Below, piece by piece: positions 10,972 through 18,314 of a stretch of DNA of 19,718 nucleotides. The notes below the pieces were generated by a model. It was not told where the DNA came from. It ran no database searches and was given only the letters and a program-made list of their open reading frames with translations. Numbering within the stretch: position 1 is the first letter of the stretch; every line of letters starts with the position of its first letter. This DNA comes from an uncultured Lachnospiraceae bacterium (lineage in GTDB: Bacteria > Bacillota_A > Clostridia > Lachnospirales > Lachnospiraceae). Made by a program: the position numbers and the translations under genes. The stretch covers positions 1 through 19,718 of the forward strand of contig CADBME010000315.1 in the NCBI GenBank assembly GCA_902795715.1. The letters are read 5' to 3'.

Positions 10972-10986
10972 CAGGCAGGTGATGGG

Positions 10987-11394
10987 ATGGCAGATAAAGA
11001 ATTCATGCTGGAAGTGATCCGGCCTGACCGGATCTTTTATACGGGCAATGTGCGCATGGTTGAGTTCAATACCACAGAGGGGGAAGTGGGCATTTATGCG
11101 GGGCATATACCTATGACCCAGATTATTGCTCCCGGGAAGCTGATCATCACGGATGAAAAAGGGGAGAGGGCTGCCGCTCTTTTGTCCGGATTCGCCGAGA
11201 TTGGACCTGACCGGGTGGAAATCCTGGCGGAAGCCTGTGAATGGCCTGAGGACATTGACCGGGCCAGGGCGGAAGAAGCCCGGATCCGGGCGGAACGAAA
11301 GCTTAGCAATCCCGACGGCCATACAGATTTGCTCCAGGCAGAGCTCGCCTTGAAGAGGGCATTGATCAGGCTGAGCATATCAGAACGACATTGA
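10987..11394 (+). CDS. atpC: F1Fo ATP synthase subunit epsilon
   Basis: Epsilon sits at the foot of the central stalk and can inhibit ATP hydrolysis. The N-terminal beta-sandwich domain (about residues 1-85) contains LEVIRPDRIFYTGNVRMVEF and GEVGIYAGHIPM, both typical. The C-terminal helical hairpin (about 90-135) carries DIDRARAEEARIRAERKL. The 135-residue length is normal. AGGTGATGGG just before the ATG is the ribosome site. It is the last gene of the ATP synthase operon, and a terminator-like hairpin follows. Confidence 0.95.
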   Translation: MADKEFMLEVIRPDRIFYTGNVRMVEFNTTEGEVGIYAGHIPMTQIIAPGKLIITDEKGERAAALLSGFAEIGPDRVEILAEACEWPEDIDRARAEEARIRAERKLSNPDGHTDLLQAELALKRALIRLSISERH

Positions 11395-11420
11395 TTGACC
11401 TTTGAATCATATATGTTTTG

Positions 11421-11450
11421 AGGCGGAGTCCCTGGGGCTCCGCCTTTGCT
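11421..11450 (+). terminator. terminator-like hairpin after atpC
   Basis: AGGCGGAG (11421-11428) pairs perfectly with CTCCGCCT (11438-11445), and further inner pairs (CC with GG) are possible. Only a short T-containing tail follows (TTGCTCT). Its place 26 bp after the atpC stop supports an end of the ATP synthase transcript. Confidence 0.6.
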
Positions 11451-11464
11451 CTGGCATAAGGTAT

Positions 11465-11503
11465 CCTATACAATCGGCCCATACAACCAGCCCATACAAT
11501 TGC
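11465..11503 (+). repeat. three tandem 13-bp repeats upstream of the DivIVA-like gene
   Basis: Units at 11465-11477, 11478-11490 and 11491-11503 share the core CC(C/T)ATACAA; the first differs by one base in this core. They sit just upstream of the -35 box of the next promoter. They could be repeated binding sites for an activator or repressor, or a small tandem duplication without function. Confidence 0.6.
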
Positions 11504-11515
11504 GTCAATAATTTG

Positions 11516-11552
11516 TAGACAGAATGGGAGCCTGAGATTTATAATATAAGCA
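11516..11552 (+). promoter_or_regulatory. promoter of the DivIVA-like gene
   Basis: TAGACA (11516-11521, one mismatch to the consensus -35) and a perfect TATAAT (11540-11545) are 18 bases apart. The start of transcription would be near 11552, about 30 nt before the ATG, with AAGGGAGG as ribosome site in between. Confidence 0.65.
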
Positions 11553-11582
11553 ATGTAATCATAATCAAGGGAGGGACAGAGG

Positions 11583-12800
11583 ATGAATCTTAATGAACTG
11601 GTAACCTACATTGAAGAGCTGACATTCCGCACGACCATGTTTGGCTATGACCGGGATGAAGTTGATGTGCAGCTTGATAAAATCAATGATGAGATCATGG
11701 CCCTTGTTAAGAAAAAGGATGACGAGATAGCCGCCCTGAAGAGCGGGGCCGTGATCGTAGAACAGGCAGATTCCGGAAAGAAGGAAGCAAAGCCGGTAAA
11801 AGAGGAAGATGCAGAAAAAGGAGCCGGGGAAGCTGAGCGAAAGCGCCCGGGTCTTTTCGGAGAAGAAGAAGACTTGGAGAGTCCGGAAGATTCTGACCAG
11901 ACTCTTAGGGATCCGGAAGAAATTGAAGAAATCCTTACCCGCAATGAAGAGCTTAAGGAAGAATTGTCTCTCCTCAAAGACAGAATAGCTTCTCTTGAGG
12001 GAGACCTGGAACAGATGACAGACCGGGCTGAAAAAGCCCAGGCCCAAGTCCGCGAAGCTTCCGAAAGAATCCAGGCTCTGGAAGATCATATACAGACACT
12101 GGAGGAAGAGAAAGCCATTCTCCAGGCCCGGGCAGAGTCAGAGGAAGACCGGGAAGAAGGTCAGGAGGCGGATGCTTCTGACCGTCAAACCGATGAGAAG
12201 GAGGGTATGGTCCTGGAGGAAGAAGCAGAAGAATCTGAGGACAATCAGGAAGAAGACGACGAAGAAGACGACGAGCCTGCCGTTCTTCTTGTGGATGAAG
12301 ATACGGAAGAAGCGGAAGAGCCGGAGAAGATTGTTCCCGGGACCACCGATGAAGCTTATAACCAGTATATGCGTAATGCAGACCTGCTCTGCAGACAATT
12401 GTCCATGATCGATGACCAGAAGGAAGGAATTCTTAACGAGGCCAGGTCGGAAGCAGAGGGAATCATCAGCCAGGCCAGAGAAAAGGCAGATACGGTAATC
12501 GAGGAAGCCAACGTGCAGGCCGGAATCATTGTGGACGAGGCGAATACGGAAGCAGAGAATATCAGGAGAGACACAGAAGAAGAGAAGAAGACCATTCTCG
12601 ACGAAGCTTACAAAGAGAGAGACGACAGACTGAAGAATCTGCAAAGAGATCGTGCCCTCTATATGCAGCTGGTTGAGAAAAAGGCAGCAGTTCTTGAAAA
12701 TCTCAGAAAATTGTCTTCCGAGGCGGAAAAACTCGCCGGGGACTATGAGAATCCGGATTATGAGGCTCTCCTTCCGGCAGACCAGGACCAGGCAGGCTGA
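11583..12800 (+). CDS. DivIVA-like acidic coiled-coil protein
   Basis: A 405-residue protein. The N-terminal part (about 1-55) resembles a DivIVA domain: LTFRTTMFGYDRDEVDVQLDKINDEI, where the FGYDRDEVD block matches the family's conserved F-x-GY...VD motif. DivIVA proteins bind curved membrane at poles and septa and recruit partners. A charged, Glu/Lys-rich region (about 60-110), a coiled coil (about 112-185) and a very acidic stretch (about 190-250) follow. The C-terminal helix (about 270-400) has repeated A-x-x-EA-x-x-II motifs, as in the tail of DivIVA or the b subunit of ATP synthase. No signal peptide or membrane segment is seen. It is likely a cytoplasmic organiser of growth or division; the specific role is unknown. 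AAGGGAGG precedes the ATG. The next gene starts two bases after its TGA, so they are coupled. Confidence 0.75.
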   Translation: MNLNELVTYIEELTFRTTMFGYDRDEVDVQLDKINDEIMALVKKKDDEIAALKSGAVIVEQADSGKKEAKPVKEEDAEKGAGEAERKRPGLFGEEEDLESPEDSDQTLRDPEEIEEILTRNEELKEELSLLKDRIASLEGDLEQMTDRAEKAQAQVREASERIQALEDHIQTLEEEKAILQARAESEEDREEGQEADASDRQTDEKEGMVLEEEAEESEDNQEEDDEEDDEPAVLLVDEDTEEAEEPEKIVPGTTDEAYNQYMRNADLLCRQLSMIDDQKEGILNEARSEAEGIISQAREKADTVIEEANVQAGIIVDEANTEAENIRRDTEEEKKTILDEAYKERDDRLKNLQRDRALYMQLVEKKAAVLENLRKLSSEAEKLAGDYENPDYEALLPADQDQAG

Positions 12801-12802
12801 TT

Positions 12803-13462
12803 ATGTTAAGATTGATCATTTTTGACATGGACGGGCTGATGATTGATTCGGAGCGCTTGACCATGCAGGCCTACCTGGATGTGGGAAAGGCCTGGGGCCT
12901 CCCGGTGACCCGGGAGCAGTTTCTCAGCATCATGGGGAAGAATTCGATCGATATCAAAGCACAATACCGGAAGAATTTCGGGGAGAACATTGATGCGGAC
13001 AGACTTTTCAGGGAGGTCGGCCTTCTAAGAGATCAGAGGTGCCGGAAAGAAGGCATTCCTGTCAAAAAGGGTCTGGAAGAACTTCTCCATATGCTGAAGG
13101 AGAAGGCTCCTGACCTGCCTCTGGCTGTTGCCAGCGGATCCGATGAAGAGGTAATCCGTCATCATCTGAACTCCATAGGGGTTGCACATTACTTTAATGA
13201 TATGTTATCTTCTAAAGACGTCAGGCGGGGCAAGCCTTCGCCTGATGTGTTTCTTATGCTCTGTGACAGGTTCGGGGTTTCCCCGGAAGAGACATTGGTA
13301 TTGGAAGATTCGCCTAATGGAATTCGGGCCGCCCTGGCCGGAAGGATGAAGACCATTGCTGTACCGGATATACAGCCCGTGCCTGAAGACCTCGAGAGAG
13401 AATGCTATGCTCTTGTCCGGGACCTTGAGGAGGCCATTCCATATATAGTCCGGCTGCTTTGA
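12803..13462 (+). CDS. HAD-superfamily hydrolase, beta-phosphoglucomutase-like subfamily
   Basis: A 219-residue HAD hydrolase with all motifs: FDMDG (nucleophile Asp8, acid/base Asp10), ASGS (motif II), Lys144 in RRGKPSPDVF (motif III) and EDSPNG (168-173, motif IV). The helical cap between motifs I and II (about residues 15-85) places it in the phosphoglycolate phosphatase/beta-phosphoglucomutase group. Such enzymes dephosphorylate or isomerise small sugar phosphates; the substrate cannot be predicted. The ATG lies two bases after the stop of the DivIVA-like gene without a good ribosome site of its own, which points to translational coupling. The stop is TGA. Confidence 0.9.
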   Translation: MLRLIIFDMDGLMIDSERLTMQAYLDVGKAWGLPVTREQFLSIMGKNSIDIKAQYRKNFGENIDADRLFREVGLLRDQRCRKEGIPVKKGLEELLHMLKEKAPDLPLAVASGSDEEVIRHHLNSIGVAHYFNDMLSSKDVRRGKPSPDVFLMLCDRFGVSPEETLVLEDSPNGIRAALAGRMKTIAVPDIQPVPEDLERECYALVRDLEEAIPYIVRLL

Positions 13463-13490
13463 CCTGTATGGATAATCTGCTGTGAAGATG

Positions 13491-13538
13491 CGGCCGGCTG
13501 ACTCTGATTCAACCTGGTGGTGCCGGTTACGGCCGGCA
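13491..13538. repeat. GC-rich repeated palindromic block between the HAD and methyltransferase genes
   Basis: CGGCCGGC occurs at 13491-13498 and again at 13530-13537. The second copy is part of a hairpin, TGCCGG (13521-13526) with CCGGCA (13533-13538). It is followed by TGTGCCTTTATT, so a weak terminator is possible, but the T-tract is poor. The rest of this 102-bp spacer shows nothing definite. Confidence 0.3.
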
Positions 13539-13564
13539 TGTGCCTTTATTAGGGAATAAATACT

Positions 13565-14830
13565 ATGGAAACACTAAAAAAATGCATCAGCCAAATATTG
13601 GATCAAGATTTGCTGACCATGAACATCAGCGGACCAAGGAAGAAAGAATCGATGAAACGCTATGATTTGCGGCCGGTTTTTCTTCGCGGCCGGCTGATGT
13701 TTCAGCTTGAGGGCTTTGACGGGACCCAGGTTTTCCATGAAAATCTGGATCGGCAGGGAATCATGACCAGAATCGAAGAGATCCTTCCCGGCTACCGGAA
13801 TGTCAGAATCCTGACAAAGGAAGAGGAGATCACCGGTCTCATAAGCAAGAAGGGTAAGGTGACATTACAAAGGAAGAGGCTTCAGGGCAGCAAGAAAGAT
13901 TCCCCACCCAGGATTAGCTATGACCATAACAGGACAAAACGGTATATTCTGCCGGAAGGAGTTCCGGTTCCCTTCCTGATTGATCTGGGGGTCATGAACC
14001 AGGAAGGGAAGATTCTTGGAAAAAAATATGACAAATTTCGGCAGATCAACCGTTTCCTTGAATTCATCGAAGACATTCTTCCTGCCCTCAGGGACCGGTC
14101 AGCCAGGAAAGGCGACGGAGAGATTACCATCCTGGATTTCGGATGCGGCAAGTCCTACCTCACATTTGCCATGTACTACTACCTGCATATCCTGAAAGGT
14201 CAGAATATTCGGATTATCGGACTGGACCGCAAGAAAAAGGTCATAAGGGATTGCCGGAGTCTTGCCGAAAAATACGGCTATGACAAACTGACTTTTCTGG
14301 AGGGAAATATTGAGGATTACCGGGGTCTGACCCATGTGGATATGGTTGTCACTCTCCATGCCTGCGATACGGCCACAGACTATGCTCTGGCCAAAGCAGT
14401 TCTCTGGGGTGCCAGGGTGATTCTGTCCGTTCCCTGCTGTCAGCATGAGCTGAACAAACAGTATAGGGGGAAGGGAGAAGATCCTTTTGCAGCAGTTTCG
14501 GATTATGGTATTCTCAAAGAACGTTTCTGCGCACTGGCAACGGATGGAATCCGGGCAAAAATGCTTGAGGCCATGGGATACAGGACACAGATTCTGGAGT
14601 TTATCGATATGGAACATACACCGAAAAATCTGCTGATCCGGGCCACTCTCCAGGAAGACAGTTTTCAGGAAGAAAGGTCCACAAAAAATACAGAAGAAGA
14701 TGGAGCCGGGAATGTAAAGGGAGATAGCAGCAGGAAAAAAGCAGCCCGCCGGGAAGCCATGGGCCTGTGTCGGATGTTCGGTTTCCGACCTTCCATCGTC
14801 CGGCTGCTTGAGGAAGGAGAAGGGGAATGA
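13565..14830 (+). CDS. class I SAM-dependent methyltransferase, Methyltransf_32 type
   Basis: The 421-residue protein has a central Rossmann methyltransferase domain. Motif I is ILDFGCGKSYLTFA (Asp191, GCG 193-195), followed by IIGLDRKKKVI as the acidic end of strand 2. Then come LHACD (264-268) and SVPCCQHELNKQ with Cys291-Cys292; the LHAC plus CC(Q/Y)H combination is the mark of the Methyltransf_32 group that includes METTL25. An N-terminal domain of about 160 residues, with basic patches, precedes it and may bind the substrate, perhaps an RNA; this is inference. The ribosome site is weak (AGGGA). The 3' end overlaps the next gene by four bases (ATGA), so the two are translated together. 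The substrate is unknown. Confidence 0.82.
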   Translation: METLKKCISQILDQDLLTMNISGPRKKESMKRYDLRPVFLRGRLMFQLEGFDGTQVFHENLDRQGIMTRIEEILPGYRNVRILTKEEEITGLISKKGKVTLQRKRLQGSKKDSPPRISYDHNRTKRYILPEGVPVPFLIDLGVMNQEGKILGKKYDKFRQINRFLEFIEDILPALRDRSARKGDGEITILDFGCGKSYLTFAMYYYLHILKGQNIRIIGLDRKKKVIRDCRSLAEKYGYDKLTFLEGNIEDYRGLTHVDMVVTLHACDTATDYALAKAVLWGARVILSVPCCQHELNKQYRGKGEDPFAAVSDYGILKERFCALATDGIRAKMLEAMGYRTQILEFIDMEHTPKNLLIRATLQEDSFQEERSTKNTEEDGAGNVKGDSSRKKAARREAMGLCRMFGFRPSIVRLLEEGEGE

Positions 14831-17370
14831 AAAACAATTTAAAAATGATCATTGCCCCTCTGCTTGTGGCTATGTTTGTATTCGCGGTATCCTTTGCCGT
14901 ATTTAATTATATGGATGTAAAGGAAAAAGGGGAGGCGGTTGCGGAGATGTCCAACCCCTCCTACCCGGTCATGGAGCTGGTTTCCGACGGCGTCGCTTAT
15001 AATCTGATGTGGGGTTACCGGGGTGATGTGGACCTGTCCTTCGCAAGGAACAACATTGCCTTGACCGACAGTAAGGGTAAGATCGAGCTGAGGCTCCATA
15101 CATTTGATTATGATATTACGGCCATCCATTATCGCCTCTTTAAAAAGAGTCCGGACAAAGCCCTGGAGGAGGGAACGCTCAACAAGCTCGAACATGAAAA
15201 TGAAGAAAATGTTAAAACGGCATCTCTTTCTTTTGATACCGAGATCAAAAACGGACAGACCTATTATCTCCAGTTTGTAATCCGCCTTGATCAGCAGACC
15301 CAGGTCTGCTATTACACCAAGCTGATGAATGGATCCGGAAGCCATTTTACAGATTATGTATCCTTTGCGGAGAACTTTCACAATAATCTTTTTGACGATA
15401 CGACCATAGAAGAGAATGCCATATATCTTGAACCTTCCGAGAATGTCCGGGAATCCACCATAGAAAATGTGGGCATCCATTCCAGCCTCAGTGCCATTTA
15501 TTTCGGCAGCGCTGTTATGTCTGCACAGGATGAACCCAGAATTTCGATCCGGGAAATGAACGATACCTATATGGTGCTCCAGATGAAGACCATAGTATCC
15601 AGCGAACAAAAGCAGGAGTATGATATGACGGAGAACTATAAACTCCGTTATACTCCGGACCGTATGTATCTCCTGGATTATGACAGAAAGCTGGCCGCTT
15701 ACTATAATGAGGAACTGATCGACGAAAAGGACAGTATGATCAATCTGGGGATCCAGGACATCAATAAGGTTAATTATGTGTCGGCTGACGAGGGGAAAAA
15801 AGTCTGTTTCAGTGAGCAGGGTCAGCTATGGTATTACGATTATCAGAACTCAAATGTGACCAATGTCTACAGCTTTGTTCCGGATATGAAGACGGACCTG
15901 CACAACGACACCAGCAACCATGACATTAAGATCCTGGATATGGATGCCAAAGGAAATATCATATATCTGGCTTATGGCTATATAAACCGGGGACACAGAG
16001 AAGGACAGAACGGAATCCTTGTGATGAGCTACCGGGCAGCAAGGAATGTTTCCGAGGAGATGGTTTTTCTGGAGACCAATATGCCCTGTGACCAGATGAA
16101 AGAGGATGTGCAGAAGTTTGCCTATCTGAATCAGGAGCAGAAGTTTTATTGCTGTCTGGAGGGGACCCTCTACGAAATCGATCTGAAGGAAAAATCATTT
16201 CATGTCATGAGGGAAGGTCTGGAAGATGATATGCTGACGGCTTCTAAGAAGCAGAACATCATTGCTCTCCAGAAGGAGAAGGATTTGATGAAGAGCCGGG
16301 AGATCGATCTTCTTAACCTGGATACGGGCATGACAAAAAATATCCAGTGCAGTGATAACCGTAGAATCTGTTCGATTGGTTTCCTCACGGAAGACTTTAT
16401 ATACGGAGAGACCGAAGAAGAGAATCTGGGGATTCAATCAGACGGAAGCATTTTCTTCCCCATGTCTGTTTTGCGCATTGTGAATTCTTCCGGAAAAGAG
16501 ATCAAGACTTATAAAAAGTCCAATCGTTATTTTACGGACACAAAAGTGGAAGGAAATGTACTGGAAATGACGCTGGCAAGGCGCAAGAAGTCGGGAGCCA
16601 TTAATGAGACAGGCAAACGGGATTATATCCGTTATAAAGACGCAGAATCCAAAAATGAAGCTTCCCTTACCTACAAGTACTCCAACATCTATTGGAACCA
16701 GCTTCATCTGCGGTTTCCCGAGTATGTATATATTCAGATTAAGCCGGATGTTCTGACGGCCAGGATTACTACCAGGGAAGACAGTCCTCTGATGACCCTG
16801 GGCAAAGAAGGGGAGAAGAGTGTACGCTATTATGTTTATGCTTCAGGAAAGGAACAGGGCGTTTATCATACCCTTGCAGCGGCTATCACTTCCGCCTCTG
16901 ACCACAGGGGCCAGGTCGTTGACAGCAGGGAGGAGACCCTCTGGGAGTGTGCTTTTCCTCCTTACATGAAGGTAGCCGGCATGGATCAGGTTGTCAAAGT
17001 TTCTTCCAAAAAGAAATCCCTGGCAGGATGCCTGGCAATGATCGCCGCGGTGAACGGGAATAATATTCCGGTAGAGAAAATTGATACAAAAGCCGGAAAT
17101 CCCGCCTCCCTTCTTGAAAAATACAGCGGGCATGATGTTTTGAATCTGACAGGATGCAGCACGGACCAGATTCTGTATTATGTCAGCAAAGGATGTCCGG
17201 TTCTGGCCAAATATTCGGGGAAACATTTTGTGGTGATTATGAGTTATAATTCAACCAACATCCGCTATCTGGATCCGGTTTCCGGACTGTCTACGTCGGT
17301 CGACCGGGCCGGTCTCACCGAAAAGCTGCGAAAAGCCGGCGATGTCTACTACTCCTATCTGGAGGAATAG
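14827..17370 (+). CDS. large membrane-anchored protein with C-terminal C39-peptidase-like domain
   Basis: I do not recognise this 847-residue protein as a whole. One N-terminal hydrophobic segment (about residues 7-27) after MKNNLK suggests an uncleaved signal anchor, with the bulk outside the cell. Residues about 45-170 are beta-rich. Residues about 300-620 show repeated strand patterns such as GNIIYLAYGYINRG and KFYCCLEGTLYEID, suggesting a beta-propeller. The last 125 residues resemble the C39_2 papain-like fold: Cys735 in AGCLAMIAAV, His800 in KHFVVIMSYN and Asp816 in YLDPVSG fall in the expected order and spacing. The usual oxyanion Gln about six residues before the Cys is Lys (729), so activity is uncertain. 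The start overlaps the methyltransferase stop by four bases, with AAGGAGAAGGGG as ribosome site. The stop is TAG. Substrate and role are unknown. Confidence 0.7.
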   Translation: MKNNLKMIIAPLLVAMFVFAVSFAVFNYMDVKEKGEAVAEMSNPSYPVMELVSDGVAYNLMWGYRGDVDLSFARNNIALTDSKGKIELRLHTFDYDITAIHYRLFKKSPDKALEEGTLNKLEHENEENVKTASLSFDTEIKNGQTYYLQFVIRLDQQTQVCYYTKLMNGSGSHFTDYVSFAENFHNNLFDDTTIEENAIYLEPSENVRESTIENVGIHSSLSAIYFGSAVMSAQDEPRISIREMNDTYMVLQMKTIVSSEQKQEYDMTENYKLRYTPDRMYLLDYDRKLAAYYNEELIDEKDSMINLGIQDINKVNYVSADEGKKVCFSEQGQLWYYDYQNSNVTNVYSFVPDMKTDLHNDTSNHDIKILDMDAKGNIIYLAYGYINRGHREGQNGILVMSYRAARNVSEEMVFLETNMPCDQMKEDVQKFAYLNQEQKFYCCLEGTLYEIDLKEKSFHVMREGLEDDMLTASKKQNIIALQKEKDLMKSREIDLLNLDTGMTKNIQCSDNRRICSIGFLTEDFIYGETEEENLGIQSDGSIFFPMSVLRIVNSSGKEIKTYKKSNRYFTDTKVEGNVLEMTLARRKKSGAINETGKRDYIRYKDAESKNEASLTYKYSNIYWNQLHLRFPEYVYIQIKPDVLTARITTREDSPLMTLGKEGEKSVRYYVYASGKEQGVYHTLAAAITSASDHRGQVVDSREETLWECAFPPYMKVAGMDQVVKVSSKKKSLAGCLAMIAAVNGNNIPVEKIDTKAGNPASLLEKYSGHDVLNLTGCSTDQILYYVSKGCPVLAKYSGKHFVVIMSYNSTNIRYLDPVSGLSTSVDRAGLTEKLRKAGDVYYSYLEE

Positions 17371-17388
17371 AAGAAATGAAAGGACAGT

Positions 17389-17419
17389 GACCCGGTCAGA
17401 AGGTCTCCTGGCCCGGGTC
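17389..17419. terminator. possible hairpin terminator between convergent genes
   Basis: GACCCGG (17389-17395) pairs with CCGGGTC (17413-17419) across a 17-base loop. No T-tract follows on the plus strand; on the minus strand a T/C-rich stretch follows after a few bases. The position between the convergent large gene and the traX-like gene is the main support. Confidence 0.35.
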
Positions 17420-17438
17420 TCAGCCCTGCCCCATCCGC

Positions 17439-18155
17439 TTATCTGCCCGTAATTACATAATAAATGAAAACGAGGACCAGGAAATGAAGGGGGTAAAATA
17501 AATAGAAAAAATATTTGCATCCCCTTCCCCGTTCTCCGTTATAAAGAAGAAGTATGGGGACGGAGAGAACACAGGCGTATTCTTTATCCCAGGATAAGAA
17601 GGCAATGGCGAAGAGAGGAAGGAGAGCCGAAAGAATTTCCACCGAGGAAATCCGGTTCATTCCCTCCGGATGCCGCAGAGACAAAAGATAGAAAAGGTAG
17701 ACAGTTATCACACCGAGGGCACCGTAATCCGTGTGCAGATAATCTGCCAGCAAGGGAAGGACCAGACCGGTCAGGGAAAGGAAGCGAAGATTTCCTTTGG
17801 CGTATTTGAACATAATCATCCCGGAAAAGGCCAGGAACAAGGTAAGCATGACACTTTGGTGGCCGGTCGAAATAATCCGCTTATCCATAAAGAGATTGAA
17901 GGGGATTTCCGACAGAAGGGCAAAAACAGCCAGAAGCAGCAGATGGTATTTTATTCTTTTTGTATGAAAGAACCCTTCTGCCAGCATACAGGCGAATATG
18001 GGGAATGCAGCCCGCCCCAGGCAGCGCATAGCAAAGTATACATTGCCTGGAAGCATGTCATAAAACACATATCCGATATGGTCGATGAGCATGCTCAGGA
18101 CAGCTATCATTTTTATCTGGAATTGATTCAGTGAAAAAGGCCCTTTATTTGCCAT
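17439..18155 (-). CDS. TraX-family integral membrane protein
   Basis: A 238-residue, very hydrophobic protein with about seven or eight membrane helices. The N-terminus LNQFQIKMIAVLSMLIDHIGYVFY, then RCLGRAAFPIFACMLAEGFFHT and SEIPFNLF, are the TraX family blocks. Their conserved Asp-His, Arg and Glu residues lie near membrane ends. TraX of the F plasmid N-acetylates pilin; chromosomal homologues are common in Firmicutes and their substrate is unknown, though they resemble membrane acyltransferases. No conjugation genes are seen nearby, so this is not evidence of a plasmid. The ATG has only a distant ribosome site (AAGGGA, about 13 bases away). It is divergent from the penicillin-binding protein gene. 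Confidence 0.87.
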   Translation of the reverse strand: MANKGPFSLNQFQIKMIAVLSMLIDHIGYVFYDMLPGNVYFAMRCLGRAAFPIFACMLAEGFFHTKRIKYHLLLLAVFALLSEIPFNLFMDKRIISTGHQSVMLTLFLAFSGMIMFKYAKGNLRFLSLTGLVLPLLADYLHTDYGALGVITVYLFYLLSLRHPEGMNRISSVEILSALLPLFAIAFLSWDKEYACVLSVPILLLYNGERGRGCKYFFYLFYPLHFLVLVFIYYVITGR

Positions 18156-18314
18156 GGTATCTTCAGTCCCTTGTTTTTCATTTTTTACTGTCTGTGAATA
18201 TCTTTTCTGCTATCTATGAGTATAAGACAAAAAGGAAAAGATGAAAAGATTTTTTGAGATTGCAGGACATGGCGGAGGGAAAAGTATCCCGTAAATCATT
18301 TTGGAGGTAGGTCA
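18156..18314. other. divergent intergenic spacer between the traX-like and PBP genes
   Basis: This 159-bp AT-rich spacer must hold promoters for both directions. On the plus strand TTGAGA (18254-18259) is a possible -35 without a good -10 at the right distance. On the minus strand a TATACT box lies at about 18221-18226 (plus coordinates) without a good -35. No convincing operator or riboswitch is seen. Confidence 0.4.

Noticed and set aside
14839..15609. 256-codon minus-strand frame opposite the large surface protein
   Set aside because: It lies wholly inside a longer plus-strand frame with a ribosome site, signal anchor and operon overlap; it has no family features.
17439..18155. TraX homologue as evidence of a conjugative element
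   Set aside because: No relaxase, pilin, mating-pair or integrase gene is nearby, and chromosomal TraX homologues are common in Firmicutes.
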